The notes below the pieces were generated by a model that ran no database searches, had not been told where the DNA came from, and saw only the letters and a list, made by a program, of their open reading frames with translations. From Thermoguttaceae bacterium (GTDB lineage Bacteria; Planctomycetota; Planctomycetia; Pirellulales; Thermoguttaceae), in the NCBI GenBank assembly GCA_017436025.1, contig JAFSDX010000271.1:1-62569 (forward strand): a DNA stretch of 62,569 nucleotides, in the 5' to 3' direction. This document shows, in pieces, positions 43,680 through 53,539 of this stretch; position 1 is the first letter of the stretch; each line of letters opens with the position of its first letter. The position numbers and the translations under genes are program-made.

Positions 43680-44432
43680 ATGCAGATTTTAATGTTTTTG
43701 CGAAATATTCCGATTTTCCGTCGTTTGAACCGTTGCTTTGGGGACGGTCGACGCCGCGTCTTCGCCCTCGTCGCGCCCTTTTCGTTCGCGGCCCCGCTCT
43801 TTTTCCTCGGTTGCGCCGGCGTTCCCTCCGAACCGACGCCCGATTTCTCGGTCGGAACGTACAACGACGCGGCGCCGAATCCGCTCTTTGTGCAAACCGC
43901 CGATCCCGATTATCTTTGGAACGCCGTCGTCGACGTCGTCGATAATTATTTCGAAATTAAGTTTGAGACGCCGATTCGCGTTTTTGAACGAGAAACGGAA
44001 AACGGCGAACGCTTCACCTCGCGCGCCGAAGGTCGAATCGACACGAAACCGACGATCGCCGCCGGCGTTTTAGAACCTTGGCGCAAAAATTCCGTTACTT
44101 GCGACGACCGTTGGTTGGCGACTTTTCAAACGATTCGCCGTTCCGCGGTCGTTAGAGTCGTTCCCGACTCCGCAGGTTACCTAATTTATCTCTCCGTTTA
44201 TAACGAAATTGAGGATTTAAAGACGCCGATGGGCGCGACGATCGGGTTCAACCAAAATTATATCGACGATTTTTCGCAACTGACGCAACCAGTCGGCGAA
44301 CGCGCCGCGTCGCAAGGTTGGATTCCAACGGGTCGCGACGCCAACCTAGAAAGACGGATGCTTGAAGAAATCGCTTGGCGTCTCGGTAATCCGCCGACGT
44401 TAGTAAATCAGTCGGCTTCGCTCAAACCTTAG
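43680..44432 (+). CDS. Putative lipoprotein of unknown function
   Basis: 250 aa. A long basic n-region is followed by a hydrophobic stretch ending LFFLGCAGVPSEP, with Cys45 as the probable lipidation site. An internal ATG at codon 5 would shorten the n-region. The mature part has DYLWNAVVDVVDNYFEIKFE, then TTK-like basic/aromatic beta segments (VTCDDRWLATFQTIRRSAVV, GYLIYLSVYNEIEDL). It resembles conserved planctomycete outer-membrane lipoproteins but I cannot place it in a named family. It is monocistronic with its own promoter. Confidence 0.7.
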   Translation: MQILMFLRNIPIFRRLNRCFGDGRRRVFALVAPFSFAAPLFFLGCAGVPSEPTPDFSVGTYNDAAPNPLFVQTADPDYLWNAVVDVVDNYFEIKFETPIRVFERETENGERFTSRAEGRIDTKPTIAAGVLEPWRKNSVTCDDRWLATFQTIRRSAVVRVVPDSAGYLIYLSVYNEIEDLKTPMGATIGFNQNYIDDFSQLTQPVGERAASQGWIPTGRDANLERRMLEEIAWRLGNPPTLVNQSASLKP

Positions 44433-44703
44433 AATCGTTAAAATCGCCGCGACCGTCGCCGTTTATCTCGACGTTCGCCTCAAAGAAAACAGCAGCTTTT
44501 ATCGACTAAAACTTCTAAAATCGCTCCGCTCGTCAAATAATCAATAAGAGCAGTCGTTTTTAAAACAATATTCATTTTTAGCGGTCCGTTCATTATAAGG
44601 GAACGTTAAACGTCTGCGCTCTTGCAACGCGGCGTTTTTTACCGATTTAACGCTTTTCACAAGAACACAAAGTTTAACAATTCTAACGTTTTTGCCGAAC
44701 ACG

Positions 44704-46953
44704 TCAATAATTCAGCGTTTCGTCCTCCAACTTAACGCCGACGATCGTCGATTTTTCGGCGTTTGCCGTCGTTTCTTCGGCATTGCGGCGTCGTTTGCGT
44801 TCGGCGGCGGCTCGCGCCGATCGAAGTTTCAGGTGAATACTTCGGATTCGCCGAATCAAATTCGCCTCTTCTTCGATTTCTTGTTCCAAAAGGCTTAATT
44901 CACTCAAATATTCGTCGCTCGCCTCAAAATTCTCCGTCGTTTCCCAACAGTCTTCGAGAATTTGCTCGTATGCGCGGTCTTCTAACGACCTAAACTCCGC
45001 GTCCCAATCGCCGACGACGGCGTCCGCTTCCGCCTCTTCGTCGGAAACGACGCGCTTCGCGACGCGCTCGGCGGTCAACTGCGTTTCCAAAAATCGTTCG
45101 TCGTCCAAGCTCGTTTCGCCGTCGACGCTCCGCCCGTTCGCAAGGTTCCAAAGTCGGGAGCCGTCGTCGTCGCCAACGATCGGTCGACGCGTTTTCGACG
45201 TCGACTTAGCTCGCGTCTTCGCTTTTCTTTCGCGTTCCGTCGGCGCTTTTTTCCCCTTCGCCGTCGCCGCGCCGTCGCCATCGAGTTCAAAAAGGAAACC
45301 TTCGTTAAAATATTCCGATTTTAACGCTTCAAAAACGCGCTCTTCGGTTGGAGCCGCCTCTTTTTCCGAGTCGACGTCTTCGCCCAGCTCGCTCGTTTCG
45401 CCCGTTTTCCCTATTCCCCTCGCTTCTTTTGTTTCGCTTGTTTCTTTTATTTCGCTTACTTCGCTCGTTTCGCCAACCGGAAAACTCGCGTCGACTTCGC
45501 CAGTCTCCGCAATCCCCGCAGTTTCTTTCCATTCGGCAACGTTTCGCTGTTCCTTTAAAGCGTCGGCGCGTTCCCAACGGTCTCCGCGATTCGAGTTCTC
45601 CGCGACGACGCCGTTATTTTCCTTAGCGTCTTCCCAAATTTTCAAGTTTTGCAGAAGCCGAGCTTCGAGCGTCGCGTCGATTTCTCCGTCCTCTTCGTTC
45701 GTTTCTTCTTCCGCCCCCTCAAATTCATTGAATTCGCTAAATCCATTAAACTCTTCGCATTCTTGGCCAAACGTTTTATTTTTGTCGTTTGCGTCAATTG
45801 CGCTAATTTCCCCAACGACGGCGGCGTTTGTCGCGGCGCGTTCCTCTTCTCCCGACGCGGCGCCGCTTATCTCGTTATTCTCGTTGTTTTCCTCGCTTTC
45901 CTCAACTTCCTTTTCTTTTTCAACGTCGACGCCCGCGTCATTTTCGCAATTTTCGCGTTTTTCCCATTCGTCAAAACCGGCAAAATCGTCGTTTTCTTCC
46001 TCGTCGTCCTCGAGCGTTCCAAATTCAACGACTTCGCTCAAATCGCCGTTTTTCAAACGCGGCGTTTCCTCCGGCAAATTCAGCAAATTCGCCCAAGCGC
46101 GTTCGACGAGCGACGCGTCGACCGCTTGAATCTCAACCGATTCGGTCGCAATTCGTTCCAAGGCCTCTTGTTCGCCGTTAAAACCGCTATTATCCGCAAA
46201 CTCAATCTTTTTCCCGCTCTTTTGAGCCGTCAAAAAGAGCGCGCGGTCGCACAACTGATTCGCAATCCGCGGCGACCCTTTGCACAAATCGGCGACTTTC
46301 CGCTTCGCGTCGGTCGTAAAGACGAATTTTCCGTCGACGCGCCGCGTCTCGCAATCGATATAATCCGCAATTTCAGCGCTTTCGAACGCGTCGAGGTACG
46401 AGCGCGAAACGATCCGTTGCTGAAAAGGATAAAGCGGCGGCAAATTCAAGCGTTCTTCCAAAGCGACCGTTCCGAATAACGCGACGCAAATCTGCGAAGA
46501 CGCGGCGGCGCCTTGATCGACAAAAGAACGCAATTCGTCGAAGACGCGGAACGGCAAATTTTGCGCGTCGTCGATCAGCAAAACGCAACGTCGGCGCTGC
46601 GAACGTTCGAGATAATCGAGCGCCATCAGCCGCAATTCCGTTTCGTCGCAACCGCAAAACGTTTGGCGCAAAGAAAATAAGAACTGTTGCCAAAACGATT
46701 TAGCGTCGACGCGTCGCGTCGGGGAAACGACGGCGACCAAACTTTCCGCTTCAAACTCGGCGGCGAGGACGCGCGTCAACAGCGTTTTTCCCGTTCCGGT
46801 CGCGCCGACGACGAGAGCGACGCCTTCGTTCCGTCGCAAACAACGCGTCGTCGAGCGTCTCGCTTCTTCGATCGCCGCCGCCGGAAAATAAACCCGCGAA
46901 TCGGGCGTCGATAAGAAGGGTTTGCGCGCGTCCCGATTTTCTCGATATTCCAT
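44704..46953 (-). CDS. ExeA-like AAA ATPase with long acidic low-complexity tail
   Basis: 749 aa from ATG 46953, with AAGGAAGG about 8 bases upstream. Residues about 1-290 form an AAA_22/ExeA-type ATPase: Walker A GATGTGKT (50-57), Walker B CVLLIDDAQNLP (about 130-141), sensor CVALFGTVALEE and RIANQLCDRALFL. The following roughly 400 residues are very rich in Glu, Asp and Asn (VEKEKEVEESEENNENNEIS, EFNGFSEFNEFEGAEEETNE) and should be disordered. The C-terminus ends with helical, charged segments. ExeA-type ATPases support secretion or act on DNA and envelope assembly; here no secretion genes are adjacent, so the role is open. Confidence 0.82.
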   Translation of the reverse strand: MEYRENRDARKPFLSTPDSRVYFPAAAIEEARRSTTRCLRRNEGVALVVGATGTGKTLLTRVLAAEFEAESLVAVVSPTRRVDAKSFWQQFLFSLRQTFCGCDETELRLMALDYLERSQRRRCVLLIDDAQNLPFRVFDELRSFVDQGAAASSQICVALFGTVALEERLNLPPLYPFQQRIVSRSYLDAFESAEIADYIDCETRRVDGKFVFTTDAKRKVADLCKGSPRIANQLCDRALFLTAQKSGKKIEFADNSGFNGEQEALERIATESVEIQAVDASLVERAWANLLNLPEETPRLKNGDLSEVVEFGTLEDDEEENDDFAGFDEWEKRENCENDAGVDVEKEKEVEESEENNENNEISGAASGEEERAATNAAVVGEISAIDANDKNKTFGQECEEFNGFSEFNEFEGAEEETNEEDGEIDATLEARLLQNLKIWEDAKENNGVVAENSNRGDRWERADALKEQRNVAEWKETAGIAETGEVDASFPVGETSEVSEIKETSETKEARGIGKTGETSELGEDVDSEKEAAPTEERVFEALKSEYFNEGFLFELDGDGAATAKGKKAPTERERKAKTRAKSTSKTRRPIVGDDDGSRLWNLANGRSVDGETSLDDERFLETQLTAERVAKRVVSDEEAEADAVVGDWDAEFRSLEDRAYEQILEDCWETTENFEASDEYLSELSLLEQEIEEEANLIRRIRSIHLKLRSARAAAERKRRRNAEETTANAEKSTIVGVKLEDETLNY

Positions 46954-47274
46954 TTTGTCGCCTTCCTTAGCGTTCGTTCCGCTCGTTCCTTCGACCGGCA
47001 AGGCGTTTTCGCGACTCGTTCGCGCCGACTTTCGATTTTTTCTCTCGTCGCGCGACCTCCGCTTGCGACTCCGTTTGCCGCAAAACGCCTACTTCGTTAC
47101 TATCGACGCGTCCCCCGAAAAAACTTTTGCTTTTTTAGAAAATTCAACAAAAAATGCGCGACCGTCAAAAGTCCTCCATTTTACGTCGTTCCGCCCCTTC
47201 CAAGCGCGCCGCCTCGCCTTCCTCTTCTTTCTCGTCCGTTTGATTCTCGCCTTTTCTTGCCGATTATAACGATA
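46954..47274. other. Spacer between asnB and the ExeA-like gene
   Basis: About 320 bp, T-rich on the plus strand. I see no gene, terminator or confident promoter. Confidence 0.4.
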
Positions 47275-49437
47275 TTAACAATTTTTCACTTGTTCTTCCC
47301 AAATTCGGAAGACAAGCAACGCCCAAAGTCGCGCCGCGTGATCGAATTCGCGATTCTCGTGTTCCTTAATCAAACGTTCAACAAATTTCTTTTCAAAAAA
47401 CGGCGCCGCGTTCGCCGACTCGGTCAAGAGCGCGTCTTTAAGCGTTTGGTTTAACGGCCCGCGGAACCAAGCGTCGAGCGGAACGCCAAACCCGGTTTTC
47501 GGGCGCGCGTCGATTTCGGGCGGCAACAGGTCGCGACAGGCTTCGCGAAGGACGTATTTCCCCTTCTTTCCCCAAAGTTTGTATTTTAACGGAATCTGCA
47601 ACGCCAACTCGACGACGTTCGGGTCGAGCATCGGGGCGCGAACCTCCAACGAACTCCGCATCGACGCGACGTCGACCTTCGTCGTCAAGTCGCCCGGCAT
47701 ATAAGTCAGCAAATCGACGAACGAAATTGCGCTCGTCAAGTCGCGCCGACGGAATTTTTGAAAAGCGTCTTGCAAAAAATCGACGCAATCGAGTTCGTCG
47801 GCGCTCGGACGCGTTCCGTCGAGCCGCAAACCGCCGCTCAAGCAGCCGTCAAACTCCACCTCTTTCGCGCATTCCGCCCAATATTCTTCGCTCAACAACG
47901 AATGCAAGCGTTCGCGATTGAAAATTGCGATCCATTGCAAATATTGTTCCAGCGCGTCCATTCCGACGGTCTCCAAGAACCGCCGCGCGCGTCGCAACGG
48001 CGACCGTTGCCGGACGGAGTTCGGAATCGCCGAACGAACCGGCCCGGCCAAAAATCGCCGCAACATTTTCGGCGCTTTATTAATTAATAACGACAAACGA
48101 ACCGCTTTGTAACGATCGTATCCGCAAAACAACTCGTCGCCGCCGTCCCCGCCGAGCGCGACGGTCGCTTCCCGGCGCGTTGTTTCGCAAAGATACCAAG
48201 TCGGAATCGCGGAGCTGTCGGCGAACGGCTCCCCGTATTCGCGAACGAGCGGCGACAAAATCGTTTCGGCGTCCGGCTCGACGAAAAATTCGGTATGTTC
48301 CGTTCCGAAAAGCGCCGCCGTTCGCCGCGCAAAGGGCGTTTCGTCGTATTCCTTCTGCGCGAACCCGATCGAAAACGTCCGAATTTTCTTCTCGGAAAAC
48401 TGTTTCATCAATCCGACGACGACGGTCGAATCGACGCCGCCCGACAAAAACGCCCCGAACGGCGCGTCGCTCCGCATTCGCAATCGCGTCGCTTCCTCGA
48501 GCCGACGCCGCAATTCGCGCGTCGTTTCGTCGAACGAACGGTTAGTAAAATCGCTATTTTCGATAAATTCCGCCGTCGTTTTTCTTAACGCGTCTTCCCT
48601 TCCTTTCCCGTCTTGTCCAAACCAACCGTCTTCCGCTCCGAAACGCGCCGCCCCCAACGCTCCGTTTTCCAACGCTCGCTCGACGTCGCCCGACGCGTAT
48701 TTCCGTTTTTCGTCGAAGTTAGCGACGTCTTCCGCTTTCCAATACCGCTCGACCGTTAAATCCTTCCCATCTTGCCAAATCAAAAACGACGCCGGCGGCA
48801 ATTTAGCGATTCCGCGGTAAATAGTGCGAGGATAGGGAACGTATTGATAAGTCAAATATTGCCGAAGCGCGGTCAAATCGAGTTCTTTCGGAACGTCCGG
48901 AAAGAGCGTCAGCGCCTTCAATTCGCTGGCGAAAAGGAGTCGTTCCGTTTCGACGCGGTAAAATAGGGGTTTTTTACCGATTCTATCGCGAGCGATCAAG
49001 AGCCGTTTTTTTCGCGAATCCCAAATCGCAAACGCGAACATCCCGTTCAGCTTCGGCAGGCAGTCGACGCCGAACTCCTCGTAAGCGCGCAAAAGAACCT
49101 CGACGTCGGTTTCGGTGCGAAAATTCCGTCCGCGTCGCTTTAATTCGTTGCGAATTTCGATATAATTGTAAATTTCGCCGTTAAAAGTTAGCCAAATCGA
49201 ACGATCGTCGTTCGCAAACGGCTGCCGCCCGGCGTCGGAAAGGTCGATGATCGCCAAGCGCCGATGCCCGAACGCGACGCCTTTTTCCTCGACCGAAATC
49301 CCCGGTTCGATCGGCGCCCTCGTAACGCCGCGCGCGTCCGGCCCGCGTCGTCGCATTGCGTCGGTCGCTCGCTCCAAAATTGCCGGATCGACCGCTTTAC
49401 TCCCCGAAGACCAAATCGCGCCGCAAATACCGCACAT
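47275..49437 (-). CDS. asnB: Asparagine synthase (glutamine-hydrolysing)
   Basis: 720 aa. The N-terminal nucleophile Cys2 starts MCGICGAIWSSG, and the class II glutaminase domain continues with RRGPDARGV, GHRRLAIIDLSDAGRQPF and LTFNGEIYNYIEIRNEL. The synthetase domain has FGAFLSGGVDSTVVVGLM (PP-loop), VALGGDGGDELFCGYDRY and DLLTYMPGDLTTKVDVASM. It makes Asn from Asp, Gln and ATP. It is longer than the usual 630-650 aa because of a roughly 60-residue charged insert near residues 240-300 (ALENGALGAARFGAEDGWFG). Such AsnB-like enzymes also occur in exopolysaccharide clusters; no such genes flank it here. Confidence 0.93.
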   Translation of the reverse strand: MCGICGAIWSSGSKAVDPAILERATDAMRRRGPDARGVTRAPIEPGISVEEKGVAFGHRRLAIIDLSDAGRQPFANDDRSIWLTFNGEIYNYIEIRNELKRRGRNFRTETDVEVLLRAYEEFGVDCLPKLNGMFAFAIWDSRKKRLLIARDRIGKKPLFYRVETERLLFASELKALTLFPDVPKELDLTALRQYLTYQYVPYPRTIYRGIAKLPPASFLIWQDGKDLTVERYWKAEDVANFDEKRKYASGDVERALENGALGAARFGAEDGWFGQDGKGREDALRKTTAEFIENSDFTNRSFDETTRELRRRLEEATRLRMRSDAPFGAFLSGGVDSTVVVGLMKQFSEKKIRTFSIGFAQKEYDETPFARRTAALFGTEHTEFFVEPDAETILSPLVREYGEPFADSSAIPTWYLCETTRREATVALGGDGGDELFCGYDRYKAVRLSLLINKAPKMLRRFLAGPVRSAIPNSVRQRSPLRRARRFLETVGMDALEQYLQWIAIFNRERLHSLLSEEYWAECAKEVEFDGCLSGGLRLDGTRPSADELDCVDFLQDAFQKFRRRDLTSAISFVDLLTYMPGDLTTKVDVASMRSSLEVRAPMLDPNVVELALQIPLKYKLWGKKGKYVLREACRDLLPPEIDARPKTGFGVPLDAWFRGPLNQTLKDALLTESANAAPFFEKKFVERLIKEHENREFDHAARLWALLVFRIWEEQVKNC

Positions 49438-49856
49438 CGCGTCCCTACTTTCGCCAAACTCGCCGTTTTACTCAAACCGGCTATTTTACCTAAACCGCTC
49501 CGTCGTTTTCCGCGCGCCGTCTTCGCGAGACGTTCCGCAAGTCGCGAAAAGCGCAATCCTTTCCTTTTCGTTTAAATTATCGGCGTTTGCGCCCGTCTTT
49601 CGCGCCTCAAAATCCCCAAGCCCCCCATTTTTTTAAATTTTACCGATTTTAGCGCGACGAAAAAACTTCATTTTTATTCCCTCTTCTTCCGCGTCTTCTA
49701 TATTACACCCGAATCCGCTATTTTTCCCAACCGGCCTTATTTCGCTAATCGCTTTGATCGCGATTTCCGGAACGCGTCGCCCCTTATTCGCTCGACGCGC
49801 CCCCAACCGCCTCCAACGCCGCGTCGCTCGACGACGCTCAACCCGCCGAACCGCCA
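49438..49856. other. Intergenic stretch without recognised features
   Basis: 419 bp between divergent genes. No promoter pair, hairpin with T-run or open frame of protein-like composition was found. Confidence 0.4.
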
Positions 49857-50858
49857 ATGCCCCGAACGCCTTCCCCCGAAGATTTCCGAGCCCGCCCGTC
49901 CTTCGCTTGCGCTTCGTCCGCTCGACGCGACGTATTCGACGTCTTTGATTTTTCATCAAACGCGCCGAAAAATAAAAAACGCGACGTTTCCAAAAAATCA
50001 AACGCGCTTTCGTTTATTCGACCGCCTTACGTCGGAGCGCTTGCGTTCGGTTTCTTTATTTCCCCGTATTGTTTCGCAACGGCGCCGACTTGGGCGCAAA
50101 CGCCCGTCGACATTTTATCGCCTTTGACGCTAAATCGCCAAGCGGAAATCGACGCGACGCGTTTCAGCTCCGGCATTTACGGCGACCCCGCGCCCAACGC
50201 CCCTTCCCCCTTCGTCGGAACGCCGACGTCGACGCCGCTCCCTCCCTTCTTTTCGGGCGACGCCGCCGACGCCGTTCCCAACGCGGCGCGCGAGCAACTC
50301 GAAGCCCTCGCTTGGGCGGTCGGCTGTTGGGAACTTGAAAGCGCGGGCTTTATTTTTCAAACAAAAATCGATTGGGCGCCCGGCGGCTCTTACCTCCTTT
50401 GTCGCGACTTCGTTCGTCCGTCCGTCGCGCCGACTTCGGCGTCGTCCCTTGCGCAAAAAAACGACGCCGCGTCGACGGAGCCGACGGCCAAATTCGCCGC
50501 GTTGCGCGTTATCGGTTGGAATCCGGTCGCCGGTCTCTTTCAGTCGACGATCTTTTGTCGCGACGGAAGTTACGGCTCCGGACTTTGGCAACGCGAAGGC
50601 GAAAGTTGGCGCGTCGCGACGCGAATTTTACTCGTTGACGGACGCGCCGCGACGTCGGTCGAATATTTTTCTCCCCGACCGAGCGGCGGTTTCGATTGGG
50701 AATCGACGTCGCGAACCGTCGAAAACACGCCGTTGCCCAACGTCGGCCCCGCGACGACGCGTCCGCTTAATCCCCGCCTTTTCGAATCCCTTGAAAAATC
50801 GATGTTTAGCGACTTACCTTCGCCGCAAACGCCGACGACGCAAAGCGAATTTGAATAA
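49857..50858 (+). CDS. Exported protein of unknown function with SnoaL/DUF1579-like C-terminus
   Basis: 333 aa; the start is uncertain, since the first 50 residues are disordered and the export signal (YVGALAFGFFISPYCFATAPTWAQ) begins only near residue 58. An unusual start codon downstream may be used. Residues about 145-270 show a compact beta-rich domain: LAWAVGCWELESAGFIFQTK, WAPGGSYLLCRDF, GWNPVAGLFQSTIFCRDGSY and WQREGESWRVATR. This pattern resembles the second domain of planctomycete SgcJ/EcaC-type (SnoaL-like) proteins, thought to bind small ligands. The tail is Pro/Thr-rich. Confidence 0.6.
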   Translation: MPRTPSPEDFRARPSFACASSARRDVFDVFDFSSNAPKNKKRDVSKKSNALSFIRPPYVGALAFGFFISPYCFATAPTWAQTPVDILSPLTLNRQAEIDATRFSSGIYGDPAPNAPSPFVGTPTSTPLPPFFSGDAADAVPNAAREQLEALAWAVGCWELESAGFIFQTKIDWAPGGSYLLCRDFVRPSVAPTSASSLAQKNDAASTEPTAKFAALRVIGWNPVAGLFQSTIFCRDGSYGSGLWQREGESWRVATRILLVDGRAATSVEYFSPRPSGGFDWESTSRTVENTPLPNVGPATTRPLNPRLFESLEKSMFSDLPSPQTPTTQSEFE

Positions 50859-51068
50859 AACGTTTTTGCGCCGTTTACCATTTATTGAGACGCCGCGACC
50901 TCGCGCCAAGGCGTTGTTTGAATAACAACCTTGCGCGACGTTTTTCAAAAAATTCAAACGTTTATTTTTGTTCAAACCTTACGACGCGCGACTTGCGCCG
51001 TTCGCGTCGCGTTATCGTAAACGACGCCAATCGCGCCAACCATTTAACATATTTTAGGAGAACGCTTT

Positions 51069-53429
51069 ATGCACCGTCAAACGACATTGCGCCGCCAAAC
51101 GCGCTCGACCGCGCTCGTCGCCTCCGCGCTGGCCGTCGTCGGCTCGTTTAACGCGCCCGCCGCCCTAATTTTCGCCGACGTTCCTCCGACGCCCCCCGCC
51201 GCTTCGAACGACGCCGAACCGCCTCGCCCCTCCCAAACGTCCGCCTCGCCCGACGTTATCGTCGAAACGGTCGAAACGCAAACGTTTGTCGCGCCGACGC
51301 TTAAATCCGACCGTCCGCTTCAAATTTCCGCCGAAGACGCGCGAAAGTTCGAAGCGCTCGTCGACCTTTACGCTTACGCCTATCCGCTCGTTTTGTCGAA
51401 CGAAATCAAACGCGAAACGTCGTCGCGCTTCTTTTTAGCGACGCCGAACGAAACGTTTTATTTCCCGCGCCTCCCGGACGCCCGTTACCGCGCGACGGAA
51501 TTCCCCAACGTCGATTCGATTTTCGCGACCGCTTGGCTCGACCTTGCCTCCGAACCGCAAATCGTTGTCGCTCCGGCGGATACAAACGCGCCGTTTTCGC
51601 TCGAAATCGTCGACGCTTGGTCGAACGTCGTCGCGTCGTTCAACGAAAAAACGCTCGCCGAACTTCCGACGCTCCAAATCGGCGGTCGTTCGATTCGCGC
51701 CCTTGCGCTCGTCGGCCCTCATACGGCGAAAACGGCGAACCTTCCTCCGGAAATCCGCGTCGTCGAGTCGCCGAGTTCCCTTACCCTCGTCCTAACCCGA
51801 GTTTTCGTCCAAAACTCGGCGCGATCCGGCGCTTTCGGAACTCGCCCCGTCGTTCAAACGCTTTACGACTTCGCAACCGTCGCGGCGTCGACGTTTACGT
51901 CGGAGTTAAAAGAAGCGAAAGCCGACGCTCACAACGCGACGTTACAAGACGCCGCTTCGTCGGTCAAAACCCCCGACAAGCCGACGCCGTCGAAAGCCGC
52001 GAACGACGCCGACGTTCAACCGAGTCCCGACGAAGAGGAAACCAAGCTCGATCAAGAACTTACGCCGCCTCAAACAGACGCGTTCGAGCAACTAAAACGA
52101 CTTTACGTCGCGCAAAACGCCGCCTCTTACGCCGGTCGCGCCGACGAAGAAAAAACGCAAACCGCCGAAACCGCTCCGGTCAAAGAAAGCGACGCCGCGT
52201 CGAGCGCCGACGAAAAAGCGACGGAAAAACGCGACGCAACCGACGACGCCGCAAGCGTTTCCGAAAAGTCCGCTCGCCCCGAAAACGACGGCGTTCAAGC
52301 GGTCGACAAAAACGACGCGACGTCGCCAAAGCAAGACGCCGCGCGCTCAACCGACGCCTCGAACGCAACCTCCGAAAAGCCGTCGCTTAGCGAACGCGCT
52401 AAGGAAGCTCGCGAGGCGGGCGAACGCAATTACGAACGCGAACGCGCCGAAGAGCGACGCGACGTCGACGCTTTTTGGCGCGAAATCAAAGAACGCGAAC
52501 ACGAGGCGGCGCAATCGGTCGACTCGACATACGAAGGCGTTAAACGTTGGTTTTACCGTCGGTTAGAAAACGACAAACATTTTTGGAACCAGTTCGACGA
52601 AGCGTTGCGCCGAGACGCGCGCCGCGATTTGCGACAATTCGAACGTCTTATCGAAACGCCCCGCCCAACTCGCCCTTGGTTCGAAGGCCCGGTCGAACGC
52701 GTCGCCCGTATGTCGCCGCGCAAATATTGGTCGACCTTCGTCGAACTCCTCAAAACCAACCCGCCGACCAACGCAAACGATAAAATCGTTAACGCGTTGC
52801 AAACGCTTGGGATAGAACCCGGAAAACCGGCTAAATTCGACGCTAATTTGCGGAAGTTGAGCCAAGGCGCCTTTGCGATCGCGCGCAAAAAAATCGAAAT
52901 CGCGGCGCAAACGGAAATTTGGCGCAACGCCTCGCCGACCAATTGGATCGTTTTCAAAAATCTCGGCGATTACGGCGACGACTACCTTTTCCGAGCGGGC
53001 GCGTCCAGCGTCGCTTTCGGCGTAAACGTCGAAAAGAACGTTATTTACCCCTTTGCGTTCCTCGACGCGTCCGGGGAACCGCTCGACGGAAACGAGTCGT
53101 ACCGCCTCCGTTTTTCGCCGACCGACGAACCGCCGACCGACTTCCTTTGGTCGCTAACCCTTTACGACGCCGACGGTTATCTCGTTCGCAACGAGATCGG
53201 CAAATACGGCGTCAGAAGCGACGAACCGCTAAAACGCGACTCGGACGGCTCCGTCGAAATTTTAATCCAACACGAGAAACCGCAAGGAGATACGGTTAAT
53301 TGGATTCCGGCGCCTCGCGGGCCTTTCGTTCTCGCGATGCGCGTTTATCGCCCGAACGAAAAAGCGTCGAACGGCTCCTGGACGCCGCCGGCAATACAGA
53401 AAATTCAACGCGAAACAACTGCTAAATAA
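51069..53429 (+). CDS. DUF1254/DUF1214 family exported protein
   Basis: 786 aa with a signal peptide (TALVASALAVVGSFNAPAAL). DUF1254 occupies about 90-290: LYAYAYPLVLSNEIKRETS, FYFPRLPDARYRATEFPNVD and SIFATAWLDLASEPQIVV. DUF1214 lies at the C-terminus: YLFRAGASSVAFGVNVEKNV, DFLWSLTLYDADGYLVRNE and DTVNWIPAPRGPFVLAMRVY. Between them about 200 residues are highly charged and repetitive (Ala/Asp/Glu/Lys, e.g. ASSADEKATEKRDATDDAAS), longer than in most relatives. The molecular function of this family is unclear. The ATG follows AGGAGAACGCTTT. Confidence 0.85.
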   Translation: MHRQTTLRRQTRSTALVASALAVVGSFNAPAALIFADVPPTPPAASNDAEPPRPSQTSASPDVIVETVETQTFVAPTLKSDRPLQISAEDARKFEALVDLYAYAYPLVLSNEIKRETSSRFFLATPNETFYFPRLPDARYRATEFPNVDSIFATAWLDLASEPQIVVAPADTNAPFSLEIVDAWSNVVASFNEKTLAELPTLQIGGRSIRALALVGPHTAKTANLPPEIRVVESPSSLTLVLTRVFVQNSARSGAFGTRPVVQTLYDFATVAASTFTSELKEAKADAHNATLQDAASSVKTPDKPTPSKAANDADVQPSPDEEETKLDQELTPPQTDAFEQLKRLYVAQNAASYAGRADEEKTQTAETAPVKESDAASSADEKATEKRDATDDAASVSEKSARPENDGVQAVDKNDATSPKQDAARSTDASNATSEKPSLSERAKEAREAGERNYERERAEERRDVDAFWREIKEREHEAAQSVDSTYEGVKRWFYRRLENDKHFWNQFDEALRRDARRDLRQFERLIETPRPTRPWFEGPVERVARMSPRKYWSTFVELLKTNPPTNANDKIVNALQTLGIEPGKPAKFDANLRKLSQGAFAIARKKIEIAAQTEIWRNASPTNWIVFKNLGDYGDDYLFRAGASSVAFGVNVEKNVIYPFAFLDASGEPLDGNESYRLRFSPTDEPPTDFLWSLTLYDADGYLVRNEIGKYGVRSDEPLKRDSDGSVEILIQHEKPQGDTVNWIPAPRGPFVLAMRVYRPNEKASNGSWTPPAIQKIQRETTAK

Positions 53430-53539
53430 GCGTTTACATCGCGCCGATGCGCAATCGTCGCAACCGTTCGCGACGCGTCGTCGCTGTTCCGCAAATCGGC
53501 GCGTCGCGACTTAACTTCAACAATTAAAGGAGATTTAAA

